NCBI RefSeq assembly: GCF_017996735.1
Contig: NZ_JAGOGJ010000002.1
Location: 62,001-126,000, forward strand
Direction: 5' to 3'
Length of the DNA stretch: 64,000 nt
Source of the DNA: Niveispirillum sp.
GTDB taxonomy: Bacteria; Pseudomonadota; Alphaproteobacteria; Azospirillales; Azospirillaceae
The notes under the pieces were generated by a model that was not told the DNA's origin, did not search any database, and saw only the letters and a list, made by a program, of their open reading frames with translations. Below, piece after piece: positions 35,724 to 44,876 of the stretch; the stretch's first letter is position 1; every line of letters starts with the position of its first letter. A program made the position numbers and the translations under genes.

Positions 35724-36650
35724 ATGCAGCAGGACTATCCCCGCGACCTGATCGGCTATGGCGCCCATCCGCCGCATCCGCACTGGCCCGGCGGCGCCCG
35801 CATCGCGGTGCAGATCGTGATGAATTACGAGGAGGGCGGGGAGAATTGCCTGCTGCATGGCGATGGCCAGTCGGAGGCGTATTTGCAGGAGGTGGTGGGG
35901 ACCCAGCCCCTGGCCGGGCAGCGCAACCTGTCGGTGGAATCGGTGTATGAATATGGCAGCCGCGCCGGCTTCTGGCGGCTGATGCGGCTGTTCGACCGCC
36001 ATGGGATCAAGATCACCTGCTATGCGGTCGCCATGGCCCTGGCCCGGCATCCTGACGCGGCCCGGGCCATGGTGGCGGCCGGGCATGAGATCGCGTCGCA
36101 TGGCTGGCGCTGGATCGATTACCAGAACGTGCCGGAGGATGTGGAGCGCGAGCATATGCGGCTTGCCATCGACACGATCCGCAACCTGACGGGGGAACGG
36201 CCGCTGGGCTGGTACACGGGCCGGCTGGGGCCCAACACAAGGCGGCTGGTGGTGGAGGAGGGCGGGTTCCTTTATGATGCCGACGCCTATAATGACGATC
36301 TGCCTTACTGGCTGCCGCCCGGAACCTATCCGGGGCAGGGAGAGCCGCATCTGGTCATCCCCTATACGCTGGACGTCAATGACATGAAGTTCGGCACGGC
36401 CCAGGGCTTCAACCAGGGGGATGATTTCTTCACCTATGCCCGCGATGCCTTCGACGCGCTTTATGCGGAGGGGGAAACGGCGCCAAAGATGATGTCGGTG
36501 GGGCTGCACACACGGCTGATCGGCCGGCCGGGGCGGGTGCGGGGACTGGAGAAGTTCCTGGACCATGTCATGGCGCATGACAAGGTCTGGGTGGCGCGGC
36601 GCGTGGATATCGCCCGGCACTGGCGGGCGGTGCATCCGTGGCGCGGGTGA
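35724..36650 (+). CDS. puuE: Allantoinase PuuE (polysaccharide-deacetylase fold)
   Basis: 308 aa, the usual PuuE length. It is a metal-independent allantoinase of the NodB-like fold that opens allantoin to allantoate. The conserved N-terminus DYPRDLIGYGAHPPHPHWPG, then VQIVMNYEEGGE, EYGSRAGFWRLMRLF, and HEIASHGWRWIDYQ are visible. It follows CAGGAGGTGAGGC. Divergent from uraD, it completes conversion of urate to allantoate; genes for allantoate breakdown are not in the window. Confidence 0.94.
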   Translation: MQQDYPRDLIGYGAHPPHPHWPGGARIAVQIVMNYEEGGENCLLHGDGQSEAYLQEVVGTQPLAGQRNLSVESVYEYGSRAGFWRLMRLFDRHGIKITCYAVAMALARHPDAARAMVAAGHEIASHGWRWIDYQNVPEDVEREHMRLAIDTIRNLTGERPLGWYTGRLGPNTRRLVVEEGGFLYDADAYNDDLPYWLPPGTYPGQGEPHLVIPYTLDVNDMKFGTAQGFNQGDDFFTYARDAFDALYAEGETAPKMMSVGLHTRLIGRPGRVRGLEKFLDHVMAHDKVWVARRVDIARHWRAVHPWRG

Positions 36651-36782
36651 CAGAAGCCCCAGGATTTTGCAGGATAACCGCAATCCTATGACGAACGATG
36701 GCGAGACATGGATTTGAAGCCGTTCATCGTGGGCTTGTGTTGCTACTCACATGTACTGGATATACAATAAGGATATCCAAGA

Positions 36783-37022
36783 ATGAGGTCAGCCCCGATG
36801 TCCGCCACGACCACCCTGTTCCTTTCCAATCGCACGCAAGCAGTCCGCCTGCCCAAGGATGTCGCCTTTCCCGATCATGTGCGGGAGGTGGTGATCCTGA
36901 AGGAAGGGGATCGCCGCGTGATCGTGCCGCGTGACCGGCTGTGGGATGATTTCTTCGACCAGCCGGGCATCGACTTTCCGGACCGGGAGCAACCGGCGAT
37001 GCAGGAGCGGGAAAGCTTCTGA
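36783..37022 (+). CDS. vapB: VapB-type antitoxin
   Basis: 79-aa antitoxin with an AbrB/MazE-like N-terminal swapped-hairpin domain: TLFLSNRTQAVRLPKDVAFP, VVILKEGDRRVIVP. The C-terminal half (DDFFDQPGIDFPDREQ) should wrap the toxin. ATG 36783 follows AAGGA at good spacing; ATG 36798 is an alternative. GGATAT and GGATATCC repeats just upstream may be the autoregulatory site. The 1-bp TGATG overlap with the toxin gene is typical. Confidence 0.9.
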   Translation: MRSAPMSATTTLFLSNRTQAVRLPKDVAFPDHVREVVILKEGDRRVIVPRDRLWDDFFDQPGIDFPDREQPAMQERESF

Positions 37023-37426
37023 TGCTTCGCTTCATGCTGGACACAGACACATGCATCCATGTGTTGCGGGACCGCCCGGTCTCGATGCGAGAGCGGTTCC
37101 GGTTGGCGGCGGGCGGTTTGTGTATCTCCACCGTCACCCTGTCGGAATTGCTGTTCGGCGCGCTGAATTCAGCGCAGCCGGAGGCAAAGCGGGCCCACGT
37201 GGAGGCCTTGGCCGGGCGTCTGGAAATCCTGTCCTATGATGACGCGGCGGCCGACCATTTCAGCAGTATAAAGGCGGACCTGAAACAGCGCGGGTGCCTT
37301 ATCGGCCCCTACGACGTAATGATTGCCGCCCATGCCCGCAGCTTGGGCCTGATGCTGGTCACCGGTAATCTCAGGGAATTTCGGCGGGTCGAGGGCTTGC
37401 GATGCGAAAACTGGCTTGAAAACTGA
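37022..37426 (+). CDS. vapC: VapC-type PIN-domain toxin ribonuclease
   Basis: 134-aa PIN-domain endoribonuclease. The acidic metal-binding residues are present: Asp7 in MLDTDTCIHVLR, Glu in STVTLSELLFG, and the Asp residues in GPYDVMIAAHA and the VTGNLREF region. The family cleaves tRNA or rRNA when VapB is degraded. On this replicon it is likely to help maintenance as an addiction module. Confidence 0.92.
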   Translation: MLRFMLDTDTCIHVLRDRPVSMRERFRLAAGGLCISTVTLSELLFGALNSAQPEAKRAHVEALAGRLEILSYDDAAADHFSSIKADLKQRGCLIGPYDVMIAAHARSLGLMLVTGNLREFRRVEGLRCENWLEN

Positions 37427-37462
37427 CAGGGCGGCCATTGCGGGCCGCCCCGTCGTTTTCCC

Positions 37463-38761
37463 CTACCGTGCCTCACGCATCTCCGTGAACTCGCTGTCCT
37501 GCTCGTTCAACTCCCCCAACTCGCCCCGTGCCCTGGCCTTGCGGCCATAGACCAGTTCGAACAGGGGGGAGGCCATCAGGGTGGTGACGATGGCCATCAG
37601 CACCAGCATGGAGAACAGGGCGGGGCCGATGATGCCCTTCTGCAACCCGATATTGATGATGATCAGTTCCATCAGGCCGCGTGCGTTCATCAGGGCGCCG
37701 ATGCCCATGGCGGTCGCATTGTCCTGTCCGGTCAGACGCGCCGCCGCCCAGCAGGCCCCGCCCTTGGCCAGGATGGAAGCCGCCAGGATGACCAGGGTGG
37801 CCAGCAGCAGTCCCCAATTATCGACCAGCGTCAGTTGGGTGTGCAGGCCCGAATAGGTGAAGAACATGGGCAGCAGGACCACGACCGCGAAGGGTTCCAA
37901 CTGTTTACGCAGTTCAGTGGCGAACAGGCCGCGCGGCATGACGGTGCCCAGCAGGAAGCCGCCGAACACGGCATGGATGCCCACCGCATCCATGGCGAAG
38001 GCCGACAGCAGGAACAGGCCCAGCGCGATGGCCAGCATCGAATGGGTGACCTTGCCCTCCCGTTCCGCCCAGCGGCCCAGAGGGGCCAGCAGGCGCGGCC
38101 CGAACATCAGGACAAAGACGGCAAAGGCCACGCCGCCACCGATGGCCTTCACCGCCACCATCGGCCCGTCGCCGAACGTGGCCAGTACGATGGCCAGCAC
38201 GGTCCAGGCCCCGGCATCGTCGATGGCGCCGGCCGACAGGGAAAGCGTGCCCAGCGGCGTGCCCGACAGGCCGCGTTCATGGATGATGCGGGCCAGCATG
38301 GGAAAGGCTGTGATGGCGATGCAGGCCCCCATGAACAAGGTGGCCTGGAACTGGTTCAGCGCCTCGTTGAACAGGTTATGGCCCATCAGCCAGGGCGTGA
38401 TGACGACGGCCAGCAGGAACGGGGCCGCCATGCCCGACAGGGACACGGCCGCAGCACTGCCGGCGTTGGATTTGAAATGGTCCGATTTGAAGCCCAGTCC
38501 CACCAGGAACATATAGAGCCCGACACCGAACTGCGCCCCCACAAACAGCACGCCCCTGGTTTCCTTCGGAAACAACATCGCCTGGATGTCGGGCAGCAGC
38601 AGGCCCAGCAGCGACGGCCCCAGGATCACCCCGGCGATCATCTCGCCCACCACCTGCGGCTGGCCCAGATAACGTTTGGCCAGCCAGCCGACCAGCCGGC
38701 AGGCGGCGATGATCACGGCAAGCTGCAGGAAAAAGATCACGCTGAGCTGGGCTGGCGTCAT
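37463..38761 (-). CDS. CPA2 family cation:proton antiporter
   Basis: 432-aa integral membrane protein with about 12-13 TM segments (KefB/NapA-like Na_H_exchanger domain). The ion-binding region reads ITAFPMLARIIHERGLSGTP then SAGAIDDAGAWTVLA with the paired Asp. It has no TrkA-N regulatory domain; the C-terminal 30 residues are a short charged tail. I chose ATG 38761 because GGGAGGAC lies just upstream; a TTG at 38785 is the longer alternative. The LacI-type palindrome GACAACGTTGTC sits directly before the ribosome-binding site. Confidence 0.87.
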   Translation of the reverse strand: MTPAQLSVIFFLQLAVIIAACRLVGWLAKRYLGQPQVVGEMIAGVILGPSLLGLLLPDIQAMLFPKETRGVLFVGAQFGVGLYMFLVGLGFKSDHFKSNAGSAAAVSLSGMAAPFLLAVVITPWLMGHNLFNEALNQFQATLFMGACIAITAFPMLARIIHERGLSGTPLGTLSLSAGAIDDAGAWTVLAIVLATFGDGPMVAVKAIGGGVAFAVFVLMFGPRLLAPLGRWAEREGKVTHSMLAIALGLFLLSAFAMDAVGIHAVFGGFLLGTVMPRGLFATELRKQLEPFAVVVLLPMFFTYSGLHTQLTLVDNWGLLLATLVILAASILAKGGACWAAARLTGQDNATAMGIGALMNARGLMELIIINIGLQKGIIGPALFSMLVLMAIVTTLMASPLFELVYGRKARARGELGELNEQDSEFTEMREAR

Positions 38762-38780
38762 GCCCCCGTCCTCCCGATCG

Positions 38781-38792
38781 GACAACGTTGTC
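38781..38792. promoter_or_regulatory. LacI-type palindrome GACAACGTTGTC, second copy
   Basis: Identical to the palindrome at 1081-1092. It lies 20 bp upstream of the antiporter ATG, where a bound repressor would block transcription or early elongation. Confidence 0.5.
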
Positions 38793-38873
38793 TGGCGGTG
38801 TTTAACCGCTTCTTAAGAATTGGACCTGGATGGCTATATCAGCGCTGTCATGCCAAGCAAAGCGGCAAATCGG

Positions 38874-39014
38874 GACCGGCATGGTTTCGGCGGGGGTGAC
38901 GGGAACCGCCCGCCCGCCTGCCACCCGGGGGCGATATGGGGGTGATGCCGGTCATCCGTGACGGACAGGGGGAAGTCGTATAAGGTCCGCCGCCAAGCCC
39001 GGTGCAATCCGGGC
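38874..39014 (+). other. Structured leader upstream of GPH transporter
   Basis: The 273-bp divergent gap contains a long-range stem GACCGGCAT (38874-38882)/ATGCCGGTC (38945-38953) and a hairpin GCCCGG-TGCAAT-CCGGGC (38997-39014) ending 20 bp before the transporter start. The second hairpin resembles the P5 region of cobalamin riboswitches, but the conserved downstream core is missing. It may be a structured 5' untranslated region of unknown class. Confidence 0.35.
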
Positions 39015-39034
39015 GCGGGAGGCGTCGGTCGGAC

Positions 39035-40405
39035 ATGGGAATGTTGGGGTTTCGGGCCAGGATCGGCTATGCGGTCGGCGATTTCGGCCTTAATCTCTAT
39101 TGGCAATCGCTGCTGCTGTTCATCCTGTTTTTTCAAATGGATGCGCTGGGCCTGTCAGCCGTGGATGCCGGCCTGTCCTATCTGGTGGCCTCGATCTGGG
39201 ATGCGGGCATGGACCCGCTGATGGGTGTCATTTCCGACAGGACGCGCACCCGGATGGGGCGGTACCGGCCCTTCATCCTGTTCGGCACGGTGCCGCTGGC
39301 CGTGTCGTTCTGGTTGTGCTTTTCCCCGCCCGGCTTCCTGGTGCCGGGATCGGCCGGCATGCTGGTCTTTGCCACCCTCACGCATATGGGGCTGCGCACC
39401 TGTTACGCGGTCGTGGCCATCCCCTATTCGTCGCTGACCGCCGCCATGACACGGGACAGTGATGAACGGGCCAGCCTGACCGGCTGGCGCATGCTGCTGG
39501 CCTTTGCCGGGTCGACATCGGTGTCGGCGCTGTTGCCGCTGCTGGCGGGCTGGTTCGACAGTTACAGCCCTGCGGCGGCCTGTATCGGGGGGCTGGCCGT
39601 GCTGGCGCATCTGGCCTGTGTCGCTTGCGTGCGCGAACTGCCGCCGCCGGCCACGGACCATGGGGCGTCGCCGATGGGTCTGCGGGCCGACCTGGGCGGG
39701 TTCATGCGCGGGGTTCTGCGCAACGGGCCGCTGTTGCGCCTGCTGGCCGCCACCGTGGCGCTGCATTTGTCGCTGGGCATCCTGATGCGCAACGTGCCCT
39801 ATCTGCTGAAATACGACCTGGGCGGGGACGCCACCCTGACGGCGCAGGTCCTGACATGGTTCTCGGCGGTGGGGGTGCTGGCCGTGCCGCTCTGGGTCTG
39901 GGTCGCGCGCCGCTGGTCCAAGGGCGTGGCCTGGCAGGGGGGCAGCGCCCTGGTGATCATAGGCTGTATCGCCCTGGTCTTCGCGCCGGCCGGCGGCCTG
40001 TGGGACACGCTGGCCTGCCTCACCCTGATCTCCTTCGGTCATGCGGCGCATGCGGTCGCCATGTGGTCCATGCTGCCCGATGCCGTCGATTATGCCCATT
40101 GGCGCCATCGCCGCCGGGACGAGGCCAAAGTCTATGGTCTGGCCTCCCTGATCCTGAAGCTGGCGCTGGGCGGGTCTGCCTTCCTGGGGGGATTGGCCCT
40201 GGATGGGGTGGGATATGTGCCGGGGGTCGCCCAGACCGAGGCGACGCTGAGCGGTTTCCGCCTTCTGGCCGGGCTGGCGTCGGCCCTGGGCCTGGGCCTC
40301 TCCATGCTGGCCGTGGCGGGATACAAGCTGACGGCGCAACGGCATGGCCGTATCCAGCGGTTCCTGGGCCGGCGGGCCGTCACCCGGTCCGGTCCGGGCG
40401 GCTGA
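39035..40405 (+). CDS. GPH family sugar:cation symporter
   Basis: 456-aa major-facilitator protein of the glycoside-pentoside-hexuronide family, 12 TM segments. Family features: GYAVGDFGLNLYWQSLLLFI in TM1, DAGMDPLMGVISDRTRTRMGRYRPFILFG in the loop 2-3 region (seen as DPLMGVISDRT and GRYRPFILFG), and YSSLTAAMTRDSDERASLTGWR in the middle (as DSDERASLTGWR). It imports a sugar or glycoside. The ATG at 39035 is preferred; a GTG at 39002 lies within the leader hairpin. No glycosidase is adjacent. Confidence 0.87.
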   Translation: MGMLGFRARIGYAVGDFGLNLYWQSLLLFILFFQMDALGLSAVDAGLSYLVASIWDAGMDPLMGVISDRTRTRMGRYRPFILFGTVPLAVSFWLCFSPPGFLVPGSAGMLVFATLTHMGLRTCYAVVAIPYSSLTAAMTRDSDERASLTGWRMLLAFAGSTSVSALLPLLAGWFDSYSPAAACIGGLAVLAHLACVACVRELPPPATDHGASPMGLRADLGGFMRGVLRNGPLLRLLAATVALHLSLGILMRNVPYLLKYDLGGDATLTAQVLTWFSAVGVLAVPLWVWVARRWSKGVAWQGGSALVIIGCIALVFAPAGGLWDTLACLTLISFGHAAHAVAMWSMLPDAVDYAHWRHRRRDEAKVYGLASLILKLALGGSAFLGGLALDGVGYVPGVAQTEATLSGFRLLAGLASALGLGLSMLAVAGYKLTAQRHGRIQRFLGRRAVTRSGPGG

Positions 40406-40464
40406 AGCGCCCACATCCGTGGGCTCGCGCGCGCCGCACGAGCGGCGCGGCGCCAGTCGGCACC

Positions 40465-40650
40465 GTACCGACGGTCAAGATTTCCTGACCTTGGGATTTA
40501 TACTATCGGTCAAAACTCTTGACCGATAGTACGGCGGCGACTGCCGCCGCGCGGCCCATGCCGCGTAGCCAAGGGCGCGGATGCGCCCGCCGGCGATTGA
40601 GGCGCACGAAAGCTTGACCATCGGTCATGATTTCGTGCCGATGGGATTAG
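40465..40650. repeat. Hairpin and direct-repeat array between convergent genes
   Basis: Contains a perfect 13-bp stem, TACTATCGGTCAA/TTGACCGATAGTA, with loop AACTC (40501-40531), a hairpin GGGCGC-GGAT-GCGCCC (40573-40588), and two direct copies of a GGTCANGATTTCNTGNCCNTGGGATT-like motif (about 40472-40499 and 40622-40648). The 278-bp convergent gap has no gene. The main hairpin may terminate both converging transcripts. Confidence 0.6.
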
Positions 40651-40683
40651 CTGCTCCCGCAAGCGCCTGCAGGCCAGCGGTCG

Positions 40684-43578
40684 CTATCCCCGCATCGCCG
40701 TTGCCAGCTTCTCCCAGGTTCCCGGTGCCATCCGCAGCAGATTTGCCCCCAGCCGGGCCGTGGTTTCCGCGTCATCCTCACGCAGGGCCTGTTCCAGGTC
40801 ACGGCCCAGGCGTACCAGGGCGCGGCAGCCGAAGCCGCCCGATGTGCTGATCATGTCATGCACATCGCGGGTCAGGGCATTGTGGTCACCGCCGGCCAGG
40901 GCCGTTTCGATACGGGCCAGACGGGCGCGGGAATTGTCCAGGAACTGGCCCAGAAGCCGGTCGAAGGGCTGTGCCCCCATCATGTCGCGCAATTGCCGCA
41001 CGGGCACCAGATCCAGTTCCACCGGCTCCGCCGGCGGCGGTGGCGGGGTGCTGTCCGCACGGCTGCGATCCAGCCAGTGGCGCACCTTGCCCAGGAATTC
41101 CTGATGCTCCACGGGCTTGGAGATATAGTCATCCATGCCGGCGGCGCGATATTCCGCCTCCACACCCGTCATGGCATTGGCCGTCATGGCGATGATGGGA
41201 ATGGCGGAACGCGCACCGCCCATGGCCCGGATGCGTCGCGTAGCCTCCAGCCCGTCCACCACGGGCATCTGCACGTCCATCAGCACCAGATCATAATCGG
41301 CCGCCTCCAGCGCCTCCACCGCCTCTCCGCCATGGTTGGCGATGTCGACGCTGTGTCCGGCCCCGATCAGCATATGCAGGGCCACCTGCTGGTTCACATA
41401 ATTGTCCTCGGCCAGCAGGATGCGCGCCCCGCTGGCGGCGGGGACGGGGTTGGCGGCCAGGGGCTGCTGCGGCGTGCGGGCCGCGTTCACCGCCGGTTTC
41501 CAGCCGCGCAGCACGGACAGCAACTCGGGGCGCAGCACGGGCTTGTCCAGCACGGCATCGATACCGGCCGGAGCGGTCCCCGCCCCGGTCATGGGGCGCA
41601 GCATGATCAGCCGGGCCCGGGGCAGCCAGCGACGCAGGCGCCCCACCAGATCGGCCTCTCCATCGGCGACCAGGGCCATGTCCAGCAGCACGGCATCCGG
41701 TGACAGGCGGCCGCCCGCCACCTCCGCCAGCGCGTCCTCGGCCTCCTCCACCCGCACCGACAGGCCCAGCCGTGACAGTTCGCGGACCAGCGGCGCCCGG
41801 ACGAGACCATCGGGAACCAGCAGCAGCGCCTGACGCCCGGCAAGGTCGGGTGGCGGGCCGGCGGGCGGCTCACCCTCTCCCGCCGTCAGGCCGGCCGTGA
41901 ACCAGAAGGTGGAGCCCGTGCCCACGGTGCTTTCCACCCCGATGCGGCCGCCCAGCAGGCCCACCGTCTCGCGGCAGATGGCAAGGCCCAGGCCCGTGCC
42001 GCCGAAGCGGCGGCTGACGGAACTGTCGGCCTGCACGAATTTTTCGAACAGGCGGTTCACGGCGTCGGGCGGGATGCCGATGCCCGTATCGATCACCTGT
42101 ACATCCAGGGTAAGCGCGCCGCCCGCCCCCTCATGCACGGCCACGGCCACGGTGACCCCGCCGCGCGAGGTGAACTTGATGGCATTGCCGATCAGGTTCA
42201 GCGCCACCTGCCGGATGCGGGTCGGGTCGCTGATGGCCGTGCGCCGGGCCGAGGGCAGCAGGTCCAGCACCAGCTCGATCCCATGCTCCGCCGCCTTGGG
42301 CGCCATCAGCAGGGCCGTTTCCTCGAACAGTCGGGCCAGATCGAATTCGATCTGTTCCAGCGTGACCTGATTTGCCTCCAGCTTGGAGATGTCCAGGATG
42401 TCGTTCAGCAGGCTGAGCAACAGTTTGGCCGACGATCCCACCAGTTCGGCGGAATGGCGCTGGGCCGGGGTCAGGGGGGTGGCCAGGAGCAGCGTGTTCA
42501 TGCCGATGATGCCGTTCATCGGTGTCCGCAACTCGTGGCTCATATTGGCCAGGAATTCGGATTTGGCGCGGTTCGCCGCCTCTGCCTGATCCTTGGCGCG
42601 GGTCAGTTCGACCTGCGCCTGGGTCAGGCGCGCGTTGGTTTCCGCCAGTTCGCGGTTGGATTTTTCCAGCGCGTCGGCCAGCGAAGCCCGGGCTTCGGCC
42701 AGCCGCTTCTCCTCTTGCGCCCGCAGAAGCTCCCCCTCCTTGCGGCGGAACTCGGTGGAGATGCGCAGATTTTCCTCATGCAGCAGCTTGCGCCGCAGCA
42801 GGGCGCGGATGCGGGCCTTGATGATCTCGATATCGTTGGCCTTGGTGACATAATCGTCGGCCCCGGCCTCCAGCCCGCGCATCAGGTCGGTCTTGCTGTC
42901 GGATGCCGTCAGCATGACGATCTGGAACAGTTCCTCCCGCCGCCGGCGCACGGCGTCCAGGCGGGCGCACAGTTCCACCCCGTCGATTTCCGGCATGTTC
43001 AGGTCGACGATGACGCAGTCGAAGCTTTCATGCTCGGCCCGTTCCAGCGCCTCCAGGCCCGACAGCAGGGCCATGACATCGTGCCCCTCCTCCTCCAGCA
43101 GGCCGCGCAGGAATTCCAGGAAGGTCGGGCTGTCATCGACGATCAGCAACTGACAGCGGCGCAGTGCCTGGGTCGAGGCGTGAAAGCCCGACCCGCCGCC
43201 ACCGCGTTTCAGCAGGGCATTGATGCGGGCCGGCAGCAGCTCGCTGTCGGCGGATTTCGGCACATAGGCGTCGGCCCCGCTCTCGATTCCGCGGAACTCG
43301 GCCTCCGCCGTCGCCTCGTCGGTCAGCATGATGATCGGTAGCTGACGCGTGCGCACATTCAGCCGGACCCGGCGGATCAGCTCATCCCCGCTCATCCGGG
43401 GCAGATGGTAATCAACCAGCAGCAGATCGGGCAGGGTGCCGTTCAGCTTTTCCAGCGCATCCTCTGCCGTCGCGCAGACATCCGCCGTCCAGCCCTGGGC
43501 CGCCAGCGTGATTTCCATCTGCAATGCCTGCGTGGGGCTGTCCTCCACGATCAGCAGATGCGGCGTCTGCGTGCTCAT
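40684..43578 (-). CDS. CheS3-like hybrid histidine kinase (REC-REC-HK-REC-REC-HPt)
   Basis: 964-aa cytoplasmic hybrid kinase. Two N-terminal receivers (about 8-125: [21 protein letters not shown]; about 142-265: [20 protein letters not shown]) are followed by a coiled coil, HisKA with [15 protein letters not shown], HATPase ([28 protein letters not shown]), a degenerate receiver lacking the acidic pair, a complete receiver ([25 protein letters not shown]) and an HPt domain ([12 protein letters not shown]). It lies downstream of cheB in the same direction. The arrangement recalls CheS3 of the Rhodospirillum centenum Che3 system, which receives phosphate from CheA3, but with an added C-terminal REC-HPt relay. 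Confidence 0.88.
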   Translation of the reverse strand: MSTQTPHLLIVEDSPTQALQMEITLAAQGWTADVCATAEDALEKLNGTLPDLLLVDYHLPRMSGDELIRRVRLNVRTRQLPIIMLTDEATAEAEFRGIESGADAYVPKSADSELLPARINALLKRGGGGSGFHASTQALRRCQLLIVDDSPTFLEFLRGLLEEEGHDVMALLSGLEALERAEHESFDCVIVDLNMPEIDGVELCARLDAVRRRREELFQIVMLTASDSKTDLMRGLEAGADDYVTKANDIEIIKARIRALLRRKLLHEENLRISTEFRRKEGELLRAQEEKRLAEARASLADALEKSNRELAETNARLTQAQVELTRAKDQAEAANRAKSEFLANMSHELRTPMNGIIGMNTLLLATPLTPAQRHSAELVGSSAKLLLSLLNDILDISKLEANQVTLEQIEFDLARLFEETALLMAPKAAEHGIELVLDLLPSARRTAISDPTRIRQVALNLIGNAIKFTSRGGVTVAVAVHEGAGGALTLDVQVIDTGIGIPPDAVNRLFEKFVQADSSVSRRFGGTGLGLAICRETVGLLGGRIGVESTVGTGSTFWFTAGLTAGEGEPPAGPPPDLAGRQALLLVPDGLVRAPLVRELSRLGLSVRVEEAEDALAEVAGGRLSPDAVLLDMALVADGEADLVGRLRRWLPRARLIMLRPMTGAGTAPAGIDAVLDKPVLRPELLSVLRGWKPAVNAARTPQQPLAANPVPAASGARILLAEDNYVNQQVALHMLIGAGHSVDIANHGGEAVEALEAADYDLVLMDVQMPVVDGLEATRRIRAMGGARSAIPIIAMTANAMTGVEAEYRAAGMDDYISKPVEHQEFLGKVRHWLDRSRADSTPPPPPAEPVELDLVPVRQLRDMMGAQPFDRLLGQFLDNSRARLARIETALAGGDHNALTRDVHDMISTSGGFGCRALVRLGRDLEQALREDDAETTARLGANLLRMAPGTWEKLATAMRG

Positions 43579-43730
43579 CCGGTTCCCTGCCGTGGGGATT
43601 TCGTACCCCGCCGCACGGACGGGCATTCCCTATCCTTTTAAGCACTTCCAATTGCAGATACCAGAGGTCAGGCGGCAGGCACCCCATGCGCGGTGGCCGA
43701 CAGTGCGGTTTTTTGGTCGGGCGGGGCCGT

Positions 43731-43784
43731 TTCATAGCAGTGCCGATAAATTCCGACCCATCGGAATTTATCGGCTTCGGCGGC
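43731..43784 (-). repeat. 57-bp hairpin repeat element, copy B
   Basis: On the minus strand: GCCGATAAATTCCGA, loop TGGG, TCGGAATTTATCGGC, a perfect 15-bp stem (43742-43775), with flanks GCCGCCGAA and ACTGCTATGAAAC shared with copy A. It lies in the 253-bp gap between cheB and the hybrid kinase gene and could reduce readthrough between them. Nothing else is seen in the gap. Confidence 0.85.
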
Positions 43785-43831
43785 AGGGGCCGCCGCCGCC
43801 ATCCACCGGTCATGAATGATGGCCGGTGGTA

Positions 43832-44866
43832 TCAGCCGGTCAGTTCGACCAGTTTTCCCGCGATGGCGGCCGGTGTCAGGATATGCATGGCGCCGCCGCG
43901 TTCGATGGCCACGCCCGGCATGCCATGCACCACGGAGCTGGCCGCGTCCTGGGCGATGGTCACGGCACCCAGGGTGCGCAGCAGGCACAGGCCGTCGGCC
44001 CCGTCCGCCCCCATGCCGGTCAGCAGCACGCCGATGGCACGCGCCCCGTAATGGGCCGCGACGGAGCGGAACATATAGCCCACGGCGGGCCGCAGGCCGG
44101 CTTCCAGCGGACCATCATCCAGATGGATGCGCCCCACCGTGTCGACCCCCAGATGCCGGTCGTCGGGCGCCACATAGACATGACCGGGCCGCACCTCTTC
44201 CCCATGCCGGGCCACGGTGACGGGCATGGCGCAGCCCGACGCCAGCCAGTCGGCGAAACCCTGCACGAAGCCGGTGGCGATATGCTGTACCACCAGCACG
44301 GGCAGCGGAAAATTCATCGGCAGCGCGCCCAGCAGCGTCTGCAGCGCCAGCGGGCCGCCCGTGCTGGCGCCGATGGCCACCACCCGCGCCCGCTCGTCCG
44401 TCCCTTCCGCCGGCGGATGTGCCGCCATGCGCTGCACGATGGCGGGCGGGCGTTTCCAGCGCCGCACCACCTTCACCTCCGACATCAGCCGGACCGAGGT
44501 GACCAGTGCGTCCGCCTCCTGCTCGTGATCGTCATGGCCCAGGCCGGCGGGGCGGCGGATGAAGGCCAGGGCCCCCGCCTCCACCGCCTTGAACGTGGCC
44601 GCCACCTCATCCTGGACCGCGCCGCTGACGATGACGATGGGAACGGGCACGGTCTCCATGATCTCCCGCGTCGCGGAAAACCCATCCAGGCCGGGCATAT
44701 GGATATCCATGGTCACGACGTCGGGCCGCAGGCGCTGCACGGCCTCCACGGCGGCGGCCCCGTCGGAAACAGCGGCCACGACGGTAATGTCGGGCTCGCT
44801 TTCCAGGATGGCGGTCAGGAAGGCCCGGATAGTGGGCGAATCCTCGGCGACGAGTACCTTGATCAC
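43832..44866 (-). CDS. cheB: CheB chemoreceptor methylesterase
   Basis: 344 aa. An N-terminal receiver (VLVAEDSP, Asp54 in VTMDIHMPG) controls a C-terminal methylesterase with the catalytic triad Ser168 in GASTGG, His in VVQHIA, and Asp in GMGADGADGL. It removes methyl groups from receptor glutamates and resets the signalling array. It follows cheA by 10 bp. Confidence 0.95.
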   Translation of the reverse strand: MIKVLVAEDSPTIRAFLTAILESEPDITVVAAVSDGAAAVEAVQRLRPDVVTMDIHMPGLDGFSATREIMETVPVPIVIVSGAVQDEVAATFKAVEAGALAFIRRPAGLGHDDHEQEADALVTSVRLMSEVKVVRRWKRPPAIVQRMAAHPPAEGTDERARVVAIGASTGGPLALQTLLGALPMNFPLPVLVVQHIATGFVQGFADWLASGCAMPVTVARHGEEVRPGHVYVAPDDRHLGVDTVGRIHLDDGPLEAGLRPAVGYMFRSVAAHYGARAIGVLLTGMGADGADGLCLLRTLGAVTIAQDAASSVVHGMPGVAIERGGAMHILTPAAIAGKLVELTG

Positions 44867-44876
44867 GAAACGATCC

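Noticed and set aside
38874..39034. True cobalamin riboswitch
   Set aside because: Only one hairpin resembles the consensus; the conserved downstream core and normal GGGAA spacing are missing.
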